DNA from: Drosophila persimilis
Lineage: Eukaryota; Arthropoda; Insecta; Diptera; Drosophilidae
DNA length: 64,000 nt
Direction: 5' to 3'
Assembly (NCBI RefSeq): GCF_003286085.1
Contig: NW_020825355.1
Coordinates: 744,001-808,000, forward strand
In this document: positions 48,017-60,300 of the stretch, piece by piece
Position numbering within the stretch: the stretch's first letter is position 1
Layout of the letters: each line of letters starts with the position of its first letter
Notes under the pieces: generated by a model
Database searches by the model: none
What the model was told of the DNA's origin: nothing
The model's input: the letters and a program-made list of their open reading frames with translations, nothing else
Translations under genes and position numbers: made by a program

Positions 48017-49327
48017 TTAGTCCCTCGGATCGGCCTCGACCAAAAACAGACTGTGCTTTTCTCCGCCGGATGCGAGCAGTGTCTTCTTGTTTTGCATATA
48101 CTTGCTGCTGACTAGAACTGGCTCCAGTTCATCATCGCCATCGTTGACGCCCAGCTGGTTATTGGAGCCCATGCCCCAGGAATATAGCTTGCCGTAATCA
48201 TCAATGGCATAGGAACAGAACTTTCCACAGCCCACATAGACAATGTTGTCGGACAGCTTCTTAACGCGCGTCAATATGGGCACCACGTCCTTGACATCGC
48301 CCAGGCCCAAGCATCCATGCTCTGGCGAACCAACGGCAAAGCATTTCCGATTATTCAGTAGCAGCAGTGTGTGCTCAGATCCACCAGCAATCTGCTTTAT
48401 ATTTTTCAGTTTAGTCGGCACCGGATAATTATAGTGGTCCGGCTCCGACACTGTTTCGTGGGCTAGCTGATTGCTATCGTTCAAACCCACGGCCCAGATA
48501 GTTCCCGTCTGCGATGTGCGTTCGCGTATGAACGTACCATGATCAGTTGCCCATATAGCCTCGAACGGCTTGGCGTGTTTGATAAATATCTGGTCCGGCC
48601 GAAGCAAATCCTGCTTGCCTCGGCGACCTGGTAAATGAACAAAATAGGTTATATATTTGAAAAGATTTTATTTGGGCAAAAACTAACCATCTCCGGGCAA
48701 TGAACGCTCTGAAATGCGTCCGAGCTGACCGTACTCGGCACATCCCAGTGTATAGACCTTTCCGCTGGTGGTCAATATAACCAAGTGATCGGAGCCCGAG
48801 GCAATGCTGCAGCAGACAGTTCCCGGCAAGAGATTAGTTGGTGTGCTCGTGTTGTCATCATTGTTTAGGCCCATGCTACCATGCGAGTGGAAGAACGATC
48901 CCCACGCATAGACGCTGCCGTCTTCCAGTAGGCAAGCCGAGTGCGAATCTCCCGCTGAAATGCACAGCGCTTTGCCCGGCAAATCAACCAAAGCGGGCAA
49001 CGACTCGCTGCCGTCCGCACTGGTATCCCGCCCCAAGGCGCCCTCGTCGTTGCAGCCAAAGGAGTAGATATCGCCACTCTGCGTCAGCACCAGGCTATGC
49101 ATGCCACCAGCGCAAATATCCACAGGATTCGGTATTCTGTTCACTAGTGATAAGCGGTTCAGCTGCAAGACTAGCGAGCCCAGGCCCAGCTGCCCGGTGT
49201 AGCCCATGCCACATACCAGCACTCTGCCCACAGTCGCTCGCCTTTTGGGTAGCTCCAGGTTGCGCCTTTTAGCCCTAGTCGACATGGTGTCTGTCTCGCT
49301 GGCATATTTTTTAGTTATTTTCAACAT
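48017..49327 (-). CDS. Bj1: RCC1 repeat protein, Ran guanine-exchange factor family (Bj1-like)
   Basis: RCC1 is a seven-bladed propeller that loads Ran with GTP on chromatin. Exons 48688-49327 and 48017-48627 join in frame at a 60-bp GT-AG intron: 402 residues from the ATG at 49283-49285 (MSTRAKRRNLELPKRR), or 416 from an upstream ATG. RCC1 signatures are clear: CGMGYTGQLGLG, ICAGGMHSLVLT, FGCNDEGALGRDTS, CISAGDSHSACLLEDG, CSIASGSDHLVILT and YSWGMGSNNQLGVNDGDD. Against my memory of D. melanogaster Bj1, it lacks the N-terminal extension and the long Lys/Ser-rich C-terminal tail, stopping soon after the last blade (LFLVEADPRD). It is therefore either a trimmed Bj1 or a diverged paralog; Bj1 in D. 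melanogaster lies, as I recall, on the far side of vein. It is divergent from kri across about 210 bp. Confidence 0.8.
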
Positions 49328-49534
49328 ATTAAATAAACATTAAAATTAGACGCGGGATTTCGATAATGGTTTAAATATATATCGATGTCACCGTACCGAC
49401 ACGACTCAAATATCGCATCAATCGCGGCCACTGAATACTTGCTATTTGGTCACGGGCACGCGCTTGAACAACAAAGAAGACTATACAAATTTTAGTTAGT
49501 TGTAACCAACTTATTTTAATTAGCAAAGCAAATT
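49328..49534. promoter_or_regulatory. Divergent promoter between the RCC1 gene and kri
   Basis: Only about 210 bp separate the two start codons, so both promoters and 5' UTRs share this stretch. It contains ATATATCGATG (about 49378, DRE-like) and a further ATCG-rich stretch. No TATA box is evident for either side. Confidence 0.5.
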
Positions 49535-50366
49535 ATGTGCACTGGGTCGCCCAGCAGCAATGACTCCCAGTCGGAGGAGGCCAATGCCACTACCGAGCAG
49601 CAGCAACAGCCGGAGCAAGAGGCAACGGAACAGCCTATTAGAACGCCCACGCATGCAATTGTGGCGGCTGCCAAGGCAGAGGAGATCCTGGCCGAGTACG
49701 GCAGCAATCTAAAGCTACTGGAGTGCAACTCCCAAGTGTCCGAGCTGCTCACCATCATCCGAGACAAGTAGGTGGCGGTGGAAGTTGGCGCGAAACATTG
49801 TTATCTTATTCTTTTCTTGAAGGAACACCACCCGCAGCGATTTCAAGTTCTATGCCGACCGGCTGATTCGGTTGGTGATTGAAGAGTCCCTCAACCAGCT
49901 TCCCTACACGGACTGCGACGTGGAGACTCCCACAGGTGCCATTTACGAGGGACTCAAATATCGATCCGGCAACTGCGGCGTCTCCATAATTCGGTCTGGC
50001 GAGGCCATGGAGCAGGGCCTGCGGGATTGCTGTCGGTCGATAAGGATAGGCAAGATCCTGGTCGAATCGGATGCGAATACACACGAGGCCAGGGTGGTCT
50101 ATGCCCGGTTTCCCGATGACATTGGCAGTAGGCAGGTCCTACTGATGTATCCGATTATGTCCACCGGCAACACTGTGCTCCAGGCTGTGAACGTTCTGCG
50201 CGAGCATGGAGTACCCGAAAAGTGCATCATACTGTCGAATCTGTTCTGCACACCTGTGGCCGCCCGCACTGTGGTCAATGCGTTCCCCCAGCTGAAGATC
50301 CTCACCTCAGAGCTGCATCCCGTGGCGCCCAATCACTTCGGACAGAAATACTTTGGTACAGACTAG
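49535..50366 (+). CDS. kri: kri, uracil phosphoribosyltransferase (UPRT) homolog
   Basis: Exons 49535-49767 and 49823-50366 join in frame across a 55-bp intron (258 residues). A Gln/Glu-rich N-terminus of about 40 residues precedes a type I phosphoribosyltransferase fold. The PRPP-binding loop is YPIMSTGNTV at about residues 187-196, preceded by DDIGSRQVLL, and the C-terminal uracil-binding region has SELHPVAPNHFGQKYFGTD. Bacterial UPRT converts uracil and PRPP to UMP. Animal homologs are diverged, and human UPRT is reported to lack activity, so catalysis here is uncertain. The gene looks complete. A poly(A) signal AATAAA at 50728-50733 puts its 3' end about 20 bp short of the mad2 stop codon on the other strand. 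The kri symbol rests on memory of CG5537. Confidence 0.9.
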
Positions 50367-50753
50367 ATGATAGGTCAGAGGAGAAGTCACATCAGAGCGA
50401 CGCGCAAGCGAGCAACCACAACAGACTTGACAACTAAGCGCTGCTTAGGATAGGTAGTGTGAGTTCGCTACTCCCTGTACCACACCCACTCACCTAGATA
50501 CAGCCCAGATCCGATCCTGCCTAGACTAACTCTTCCTCTCATACACCAAACTGTCTCCGTAGTAACACCTCCCTCTTTCTGTCTGTGTTTTAGATGGCAT
50601 TTGAATCGACAGCTGCGTCGGCGACAGCGAGCAAATTACCCAAACTTCTTTCACAACTGGCTTTTAATGCAACTCTCAAAACCGTAAATCAGTTAACTTA
50701 ACTGTGTAAATATATAGCGGGAGCATAAATAAATATATAAAACAGTGACGGAG

Positions 50754-51527
50754 CTAGGTGCTCATCTTGTAGTTCACTACGGTCTCCACCTTATGGAGGC
50801 CCGTCGAGAAGGAGCGCAGCTGAACTGCCTGGGCATTCTGGATGACAATGGCTCCCGTCTCGTCCCATTTGGCGGGAAGCTCGGTGTTGTCCAGCGTGTG
50901 GATCATGACATCGAAGGTGCAGATGCAGTCCAGCAGCGGCAAGTAGCTGACTGTGGCCGAAATCTGGCGCATCACGTCGCGAATCTCGTTCTGAATGCGG
51001 GTCTGATCCTTGCTGGACGTTCTTTGTGAGGGATCGGCGGCCTGGTTATCCCCGTTCTCGGCCTGCATTTTGAAATCCCAACACTCCAGAACTTCCTTAC
51101 TATGAGCATTCGTGATAACCATTGATATTTTGTTGATCATGTTCTTGGAGAGCCACTCTGAAATGGAGAGCCAGCACACCGAAATTAGCATGCACTTCCA
51201 AGGCTTTAGGGCTCCGCTCACCTTCGGTCTGGCTGAGGACGTTCTGGAGGAACGTTGTAATCTTTGGGTCCTTGGACATTAGAATGGTCAAGCCATATTG
51301 TTGGGTGCTGTCGAAGTTTTCCGCCGGGTAAATGCCGCGTTGGAACAGAATTGAATGGATTCCATACTCTATTCGGTAATATATAAAGGAGACGCCATAA
51401 AGCGCGGGCTGTTGCTGCTGCTCTTTTTGTTGGTGTTGTGTTCTCTATACTTACTTAAATACTCCACGATTATCTGTGCGGATCCCTTCAATGTAATGCA
51501 GTTTTTGGTTGCTTGGGCAGACGACAT
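50754..51527 (-). CDS. mad2: mad2, spindle assembly checkpoint HORMA protein
   Basis: Mad2 binds Cdc20 at unattached kinetochores and blocks the anaphase-promoting complex. Exons 51455-51527, 51222-51368 and 50754-51157 join at GT-AG junctions (207 residues, the usual length). The start is MSSAQATKNCITLKG. The HORMA core shows QIIVEYLKYGIHSILFQRG, IYPAENFD, EWLSKNMINKISMVI, ECWDFKMQ, EIRDVMRQISATVSYLP and CTFDVMIHT. The C-terminal safety-belt segment runs to VETVVNYKMST. All expected parts are present. It converges with kri. On the minus strand an ATTAAA (50663-50668) is the best poly(A) candidate, so the two 3' UTRs probably overlap. Confidence 0.96.
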
Positions 51528-54500
51528 CTTCAAAACAATCAAACTTATCTTTTTAAGAAAAATGAAATTAAAAAATGCCGCGAGACTTCATTTATCCTCA
51601 GAAAGATACCAAAATATGCGGTCTGACTTGATATACCATCTTTGCTTTTCCAGTATGTATCGTTGACATTCCAGTATTAATCGACTATCCATTTTGCTGA
51701 TCTGAGTTCTCATCGGCAAAACGACTGCTGAAATATGTTCCATCGATTGAAATGCAGGCATAGTTGCCATAAGAATATTATTCCGGATTCGGTCGATGGA
51801 AAATTTGGCTAATCTGAGGACTAGGCCTAGGACTAGGATTAGAACAGGGTATCGATACTTTTGTGCGATAGACTACATATCAATGAATATTTTGGTGTGA
51901 TTAGTTCGCACGTGTTATCGGAACGAAGTATATGAAATCGGAGCATTTGTGGAACTAGTTCGCCATTTAATTTTGAAATTAACAGCGAACGTATCTGATT
52001 CATGTAATAATTAAGAACACCAAAAACATGTGTTGCAACCAATTCAAAATTTTATTAGCCGTTTTCTTGTAAACTAAAACTAAGCATGAGATCCATTTAT
52101 ATACGCAAATTGTGCAAATTGCTTATTTTCCGGCTAGACTCCTCATGTCCATCGAGTGTTGAAGTTGTCGCCTGTCGAGAGACCAAACGAAAACAATGTT
52201 TTAGACAAGGAAAAATTAGCCCAATAAAAATTTGTAATCCAAAACCGGGCTCGGTTCGACAGAGCTTTGGTTGCTGCCCATTTTCAGTTGTTGGGGTACA
52301 TGAACCGGAAAAGCGGATGGGAGGAAATAAAATAACCAAGAGCAAAATAATATTGTATTTTCCTATAAATCAAGTGGATAAAAAACAAAGAGAATAAGCC
52401 GCAGGCAGATGAAGAAGAAAGGGAAATCAAAACCAAATCAAAAAGCAATCCATTTTGTAAATGTGAATTATTTGCAAATTTTTAATGAAATTTTTTTCTT
52501 ACGCATTGTTTTGTTTGTTTTTGTTTTGTTTGTTTTTTTTTTGTTGGTTTTTCTGTTTGTTGTTTGTTTAATATTTTCTTTTAAATTAAAATTAAACTTT
52601 ACATGGTATTTTTGGTATAAATCTTTCAATAATTAAATATAAAAAAATTTTCCACTTACGAATAAAATTAAAAATAATCTCGTTTACGCCTAGCCAAAAA
52701 AACTGATGTCAACATACACATTGAGAAAAAAAAATCTTAACTAAATTTGCAATTATACATCGTACGTGTTTTTCCATTTCAGTGTTCAAATTTTATGCAA
52801 AATCAGAAACGAGGACAAATAAAATAGTATTTCGAAATTAAGTAGCTTTAAAGTGTGTGTGTGTGTGTGTGGGTGTGTGTAAGGGTGTAATGTGTGTGAG
52901 CTTACAGATACAAATTTTATAATTTAAGTGTAATTAAATACAATAATAAATTATGGTTAAAGAAGGGCTGGTGGCATTAACTTAGTTGAAATGTACACAA
53001 AACTTAACGTTAGTTAAAAACGAGAGATATTTACAGGATTTATTACAAAGTTCTCGGCTACGTCAACCTTTGATCTCTTTCTATAATGTCTATGATACAA
53101 CAACAAAAGCGCAACAGTGTCAGTGACAGTCGGTTCAAGGTCAAAGTCGGTTAAGCTTTACGCTTTCCGCTTCTCCAATTTCAAATATCAATTCTTGATC
53201 GTTTCTTCGCAATTAAATATTTTATAATAAATTCAGATTCCGATTTAATATTAGTTTCAGCTTTTCATATTCAAAATATATTCAAACAGAATCAATAGAA
53301 AAAGTCAGTCTGGATCTGTATCTCTTGACTGTGGAAATGAAGGGACACTCAGGGTTCTAAAAGGTGCCTAAGTACGAGTACGAGTATTTTGATGTGTTTA
53401 CAATTTTTTGTAGTTGCAAATTGTGTGAATGGTATTGGGATTCGGATCTCGGGCTTAATCTGACGGTGCAACAAATTATCAAAATTTTCTATAAAATAAA
53501 AAAAATTACAATTGTCGACGTTCTTGGATTGCGGGGTTGTTTTTCGGTATTTCGTTTTTTCGTTTATCTTTTTTTCGTTTATAAAAATCATAAAAATAAT
53601 AAAACAAAACTCTATGCATTAATAGTCGTTATTTAAGGTATGTATTGTATTTGGCCGTAGATTGCAACAAAATATCTGTGAAGAGATTAAATTATAAATA
53701 AAAATTAAAAATTAATCTTCCATCTTTGCTTTACGTTTCGTTTTACGATTTACGTTTAACTATTATCTGGCTAAAACCATATCCACAAAAAGGAAAAAAA
53801 AAGAAATACAAAAGGGGGCAACTACAAGCATCAAATGCGCTCTCGAAAGAAAGAATTCCATGCAGAGGGAGAGATTTCGAAGAGAAAGCATCCGATTCGG
53901 AATATACATACATATGTATTTGGAAAGAGGCTCAAGTTCTCTCTGGTGTGGTGGAACTATTTGAAGGAGACGAGCACATACTAAGGAATAATAGTAAACA
54001 AAGTTACCCAATCGGAAATGCAAGAGATTAGTCAAAAGAAAAATTACAAATGAATAAAAAAAACAATCACCAAATAAAAGTTAACAAGGAGCATAATGAA
54101 GTTGTTTGGTTTTTTGGTTTTTGTTTGATTCGGTGTTTCGGTTTGTCAAAATCTACAGCCAAAGTGTTAATATGATTTCTAATAACGAGTACATAAGAAC
54201 TAAAATTAATCGCAAATCATTAAATATTGTTGTATTGTTTGTTATTCATGAGGGTTACATCGCTGAAGAGAGAGTTTTCATTCATTTGTGGATCTTTTGC
54301 CAACTACAAAAAAATTTGATCGAAAACAAAACAAAATTCTGTTCCCGTTTTCCGTAGCGATTCATTTTGTTTGTTTCAGTACATTGCTTTTTGTGGGTGA
54401 GTGTGTTGCCATTTGTTGCAAATGTTCTATGTGGTATATGTTTTGTTGTGGTGTGTTGTGTTGTGTTTTGTGTTTGTGTATCTAACTTAAGAGAGCCTCT

Positions 54501-55457
54501 GTTTATTCATCGTTATTCATTGTTATTCATCCTTGATATTTATATTGTTTGTATGAGTGTGTTTGTGTGAGTATTGAATAAGATTCGACAAGTTTCTGTA
54601 TTTCGCGTTGCGGACATCCTCCTACTGTCCGTTCATCTGTCCGTCCGTCTGTTCGCTTGTCCGTCCGTCTGTCAGAGTGTTGCTTCATAATTTTGTTTTG
54701 TTTTTGCTGTTTTTAACATTTAATCGATTGTGTGTTTGTTGGTGTGTGTGTGATGAGTGAGTTTGAAATTATATTAAATTTCTATTTAAAAAACTATTTA
54801 AAATAAACCTTCTATAGCACCCTTTGTTTTTATTCGTATTTATTTGATTTTCATCTCGTTTTTTTGTTTTGTTGTTTCGTTTTGTTTTGTTTTTTATGTT
54901 AAAAAAAAAGATTATATGAACAACTTTGTTAGTTATTTATTGTTTCGTTTTTAAGACTTTACTTTGTTGCTTTTTGGAATGTGTTCTCTAATAAAACTTT
55001 TAGTTTGACTGATAGCAGGGTGGGCAGCAGGGGGAGGTGTGGAGTGTGGTTTCGGGTATAATGGTTCTATGATTCGGATCCGATTTCGCATACTATATTT
55101 GTACTTTCTGTGTGAGTGTTTAGGTGTTTGAGTGTCGCTCTATCAACTATATTTGGTTTATTTCACTTTCTATTTTTCTTAAATGGTTTTCTTTTGAAAG
55201 GATAATGGATGAGGAATAATGGTGAAAAGTGCTGTGGGAGAATTTCGTTGGTTTCGCTTCTATACAACTGCAGATTATGTTTAGTTAATAATTATTTTGG
55301 TATGGGCACTGAGTTCGGTTCGGTTTGATTTGATTTTTCATTTGATTTGAGTTGTGTTTTTGTTTTTTTGTGTTTAGTTTCAGTTTCAGTTTCTGTTTCA
55401 GTTTCGATTGGTCGCTTGACTCGATCTAAAACAATCGATGCTATAGAAGTGCCTATT
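51528..55457 (-). other. mad2 5' flank and probable long vein 3' UTR
   Basis: No coding exon is found. Near mad2 there is GGTATCGATAC (about 51848), a DRE-like site. From about 52400 to 55457 the plus strand is T-rich, with poly-T stretches (52536-52543, 54859-54866), a GT microsatellite (about 52855-52880) and TTTATT/TTTAAT words, as expected for a long AU-rich vein 3' UTR on the minus strand. The cleavage site is not determinable by eye. Confidence 0.4.
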
Positions 55458-57351
55458 TTAGCAGTAATAACCTCCATGATAATTGTCGCAAAATTCGGGA
55501 TTACTATTGCTGTACCTACTGTCGGGCCTACTGTTCTCGCAACGTTCGCCGAAGTATCCGTTCGGGCAACTGAAAGACACGCAAAAAAGAAAGTTGAGAG
55601 ATGAATATTAGTATAAATTGTATTTCACATTCGCTTTTCGCACTTTCAGTGTGCATATATGTACATATACGTATTTGGTGGGGGGAGAGGGAAATGGTAA
55701 ATGGTGAATGGGAAAAAAACCAAGGGAAAATGGCCATGAACTGCGTTGCAACATTCGGCAGACCACTTAAATATAAACAAAAGAACAAACAAATTAAGTG
55801 TATAAAACGATTTTTAGCAAAAAGAAAATTAAAAAAGGGTAAAGAGCACTCTGGCAGTTTATGGCTCGGAAATGAAAATTAATTTTCCCCACTCGTACTC
55901 CACAAAAAAAAATATATACATATATATTTTATTCCAACTGAAATGCGCTTTTTTGGAATGCCACTGGAATGGATGGGATTCGATTGAACCGAATCGAACC
56001 GAGTAGGTTTTCTTGTACACACACACAGACGGATAAAACGAGGCGCTGAAAGATATTATTCACATTGCACACACTCACGCAGACACTCATCCGCACTCAC
56101 ACTCACACTCATACACCCATGTTTGCATTTTGGGTTTTGTCTGGAGATCTCTTTCCCAGCACCAGCGCCTGATCCTCAACAAATTTGTTGCCTTTTAATT
56201 GCTCTCCCGTCTTGTCTGTTGTAATGCGATGCCAAAATATTACAAGATACAATATATATATATATATAGACAACAGGGAGTAAGGGGAGTTTAGGAGGGG
56301 GAAGGGGAAAGGGATAGGGATGGGGATGGGGATGGGGATGGGAGAGCTGCCTTTATCAGCTGACACATGAGCGAGTGTTTATCGGGTCCCAAACAAAAAA
56401 CCACTTGAGTTAGGGATCACACACAGACAAGTCTCAGGATAGTACATACATACATACATACATACATAGATAGTGCAGCAGATAGGATGATGGGAGACCC
56501 AAACCGAAAAGAACCAGCCCCAAGCGGAGTTGCAGCCGAAGATACTACAAGACTCGAATAGATTTACTTGTACTCACTTGCAATAGAACTCGTTCAGATC
56601 CGGGATCAGCATGCAGGTGCCGCCGTGGAAGCAGAAGTCAGGAAAGTGACAGGGGGTGCCCGAGCTGCGTGTCTGGTCCGGCCGAGAGGCAACTGAAACG
56701 ATTCGAAACAGAATTAGTATTATTAATAAAATGATTTACACGGAATGTATGCTGTGCATGCTGATGTCTTGCTGATGTCTTGCTGGGGGTGTGTGAAGTG
56801 TCTTGGTCGCCTTCAAATGTGCCCATAAATTAGAAATGAATTGGAGCATTCCGAATTTGTAGAACAACCGACCAAAGTGTCGCAACATCCACTTGGAAGT
56901 CCACCCACACGGGACAACAGCTACAGCAACAGCAACAGCCACAGTCACAGCCACACTCAAACACTCACCTGGATAGGCATTGATCATGATGCGGCGCTTG
57001 ATGATCGCCTTGCTGACTTTGTTCTTGGCACGGCACTCGTACTTGCCCGCATCGGAGGAACTATTGAAGGAGCGCACAATCAGCTCGGAACGTCTTCTGC
57101 AAGATTGTTAAATATTCAACGTTTCGTATAAATGAAAGTGAATCAGAATCAGAAGACGTAGTATTTGGATGCTTACTTGTGATGCTTGAATTGGTAAACG
57201 TTGCGCTTGCGATTGATGGACTTGTCATCCTTGAACCAGGTGACCTTCGGCGGTGGCTGGCCGGACACCTTGCAAACGATCCGCAGCTCCCGGCCATTGT
57301 CGATGGTCGTGCTCGGCACCGAGGTGATCGACGTGATCGATGCGTTCTGTG
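55458..57351 (-). CDS. vn: vein (vn), neuregulin-like EGFR ligand, 3' exons
   Basis: Vein is a secreted ligand of the fly EGF receptor with one Ig domain and one EGF domain. Four in-frame exons are visible: 57177-57351, 56969-57096, 56578-56692 and 55458-55569, all with GT-AG ends. Exons one and two form a C2 Ig domain: RIVCKVSGQPPPKVTWFKDD, then SSSDAGKYECRAKNKVSKA. Exons three and four form the EGF module with six cysteines in order (TPC, DFC, GTC, FYC, NC, ERC), including FHGGTC and PNGYFGERC. The tail then runs RPDSRYSNSNPEFCDNYH to a TAA. The large N-terminal exon(s) are absent, so they must lie beyond 64000, and the acceptor TTCCTTACAG at 57352-57361 leads into a long intron. The gene is partial at the right edge. 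Confidence 0.93.
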
Positions 57352-60300
57352 CTGTAAGGAACACCAACAAAAACATTAGGCTATGCATTTCCATTGCGAT
57401 TTTATTTAAGCTTAGAGTTAATTTCATTCGTTAGTTAAATACGGGTAATTCGGGTACGTCTTGGGTGTGGAATTTTCCTTTTCACCTTTGTTTATGGGCT
57501 GTACGAGTATACATATATGTACGAGTATGCATGTATTGTATATTCTCAGACGGCCCATAAACAAAATAGCAAACTAGAAATTATTGAGATTCTTAAAGAA
57601 TTTCCTCTTTATTTTTTTATGATCGTCGCGTATGTTGATTCTTAGGTTGCTTGGAGATCGTTAAAAAAAAATTCTAATTTGTCTGGGACTTTCAGGCAGG
57701 AAAGATTCATGGACTGGAAAATTGGTCAAGCTGTGATGATGGTGCGAAAAGAGGAAGCTATAATATGATTCAAAGAAATGCGATTGGAATGTTGGATATA
57801 CAATATACAATGTATGTATATACAGTCGAACTTCTCTATTACGAACTCCCATGCAACGAATTTATTTCCAGAACATTGCAATGCTATATTCTGCACAAAT
57901 GAATTGTATACTACGAACTGTAGTAGCGCCTATTATGACTGATTTATTGTTAGAAAATGTATTGCTATTGAATATTCTGGAATACAGTCCTCTATCGCTC
58001 TCGGGCCTTAGTCAACTGATTCAGCTCTGACCATTACCACTTTCCATCACGTGCCCCATAATCTTGCAGTGTTGCAGTTTATCAATAGAACTAGTCCCAC
58101 ATTCCGCTGATATATGAGTTAGCCAATTGCACACTGACTCATTCCTTCGAATTGGCAATGAAACTTGCCTCTGCCTCTGCCTCTGTCTCGAGTGGCTATG
58201 TGCCACTCCCCCGCGCTGTCAAGTGCCTAAATTAGCCGCCATATCACGTGTCCCATGAGCCGGGGAGGGTGCCGTGCCGGACAGTTGAGGGGCGTAGTGA
58301 GTGTCCAAGTACTCGTCACATGCTAATCGAGATCTGCGTGCGCTGTCCCAGTGATTCAGTGATTCATCCCCTGATGATCATGATCATTCATCGATTGGTC
58401 GATCTATTTCGGGGGTTCTGTTATGTTCTGCTCTGAGGTGGGTGGCACTGGCACTGCGCTCTGTGGTCTGGGGTCTGGGGTGGGTGTGTGCCAGGGAAAT
58501 GCATTTCTACTGTATGTCATTATGCAATACACACAACACAAGTGTATGCCGGTGTATCTATCAGATACAGATACCGATACACAGCGTTCCAAGCAGTCTG
58601 CTAAAATTTGCGCTGATTTAAGGCCGAACGAATGGTAATTTATGCGACGAGGATCGCGTGGCCAGACAGAGGTCTGGGACTTTTAGATATTTATGCATAT
58701 ATACTCGTATACGATGGATATATAGATAGATGTTTATATAGATAGGTGTATTTATTCTATCAAAACGCTCGAGTATATGTACATTCAAAGATAAATTATT
58801 GTTTATAATTTATGTTGGGGCTCAGCGTCGGGCCATAAAGCAGCATTTTAATTGTGCGCGCCACTTTCTCACGCTCCCAAATTGTCTGTTGTCCCTCTGT
58901 CTCTCTGTCCCTCTGTCCCTCTGTCACTGTGTGTGTGGCAGAGACCCGAAACGTCGACTCACAAGGCGATTAAGAATTGAAGGCAGCACCACACACACAC
59001 AGATACCACACATACCCAGATGCACAGATACAGAAACAGAGCACACGCAAAACAAGTTGACAATTGTCATGACCAACAACCCTACTCCCTGTCCTCTCCC
59101 TGCGGCTCGCGCTTTGATTTGCCCCCAAATCCCCGCCAGAATAATAAGATGAACATTTTATTTGCCTTCTCCGTGTGTTCGGACAAAAATTGGCATATCA
59201 TATTGGCCCTCTCCAGCCAATACCTCCCATACCAGACTCCCCAACCTACTCTCCACCTCCATTACTCTTATTATGACTTAATTATGCGCTTAAAAAATAT
59301 TGTATTGTATATACGAGCGTCTCGTCGGGCCATTGGTCTTTTGGGAATTGGAATTGGCATTGCCATTGGAATTTGTTCAAGCATGGGCTTCATCGATTCC
59401 GATGGACAGATTTGGAAGCTTAGCTTTTATGCCTTATTCAAAAAGGATGTACGATAAATGGAGATCCAATATAATGACGGAATATGGCGGAGAATGATTG
59501 AATGTGATTCATAATCCACAAAGAACAGGCATGAAAACGCTAGGATGCGAATATTATAGGTGCTATCGATGGATTAATTTTCTGGCTGCTTTGAACTCTT
59601 TAAATGCCAGACGAAAAAGGATGAACATTTCATAGTTTTGAGCTGAAATTCGATACACTCCAGTCCAGGGCTCATTGGCCTCTCCGCCAATGGTATTTTC
59701 TTGCGCCACGAGTGCGTCAACAACAACTTTGGCCAGTGCCTACGTCAAAGCCGGCTGCTGCTGTCGCGCCGCGCTTCCGGAAAAGTCTGGCACAACAGCA
59801 GCAAAAACGAGAGGAAGCACTGCCAAAAGCAAAGCAAACGTAGGAAAACTGTCGTCAGTTGCCGTTGCCTGCTCCCCAAATTTAGCACACACCCAGAGAA
59901 GGAGAGGAGACACTAGGCGGCAGACAGAGACGGAGACGGAGACGGAGACAAGCAGCGACAAGGCGCATTAAAATAACTTTTCATATTTCAAATAATATTT
60001 CTTCTTGTATTTTTTTTTTTTGCATTTCATTTCAGTTGTGCCCCGCGACGCGCTTTTCTTCTCGAGCGTGACGCGGCCGCCAATGATTCATGCAAATCCA
60101 TCAACGAGTCCCCGAGGAAAATGGTGAAAAGCGGGGTTGTGGAAGGAAAGAAGGAGGGGGGCTCGGAGACACCACGGAGACAGGCAGCATCAGTAGCATG
60201 TGGTTATCGCATTGCGGTTGAGGAGGCAACGTTGCACTGCGGGATCGGGGATCGGGGATCGGGGATCGGAATCGGGTGAATCGGGGGGATCGGGTTATTA

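Noticed and set aside
57815-58010. ACAGTCGAACTTCTCTATTA stretch as a pogo/Tigger-like terminal end
   Set aside because: The CAGT-type start is suggestive, but no convincing inverted partner was found nearby.
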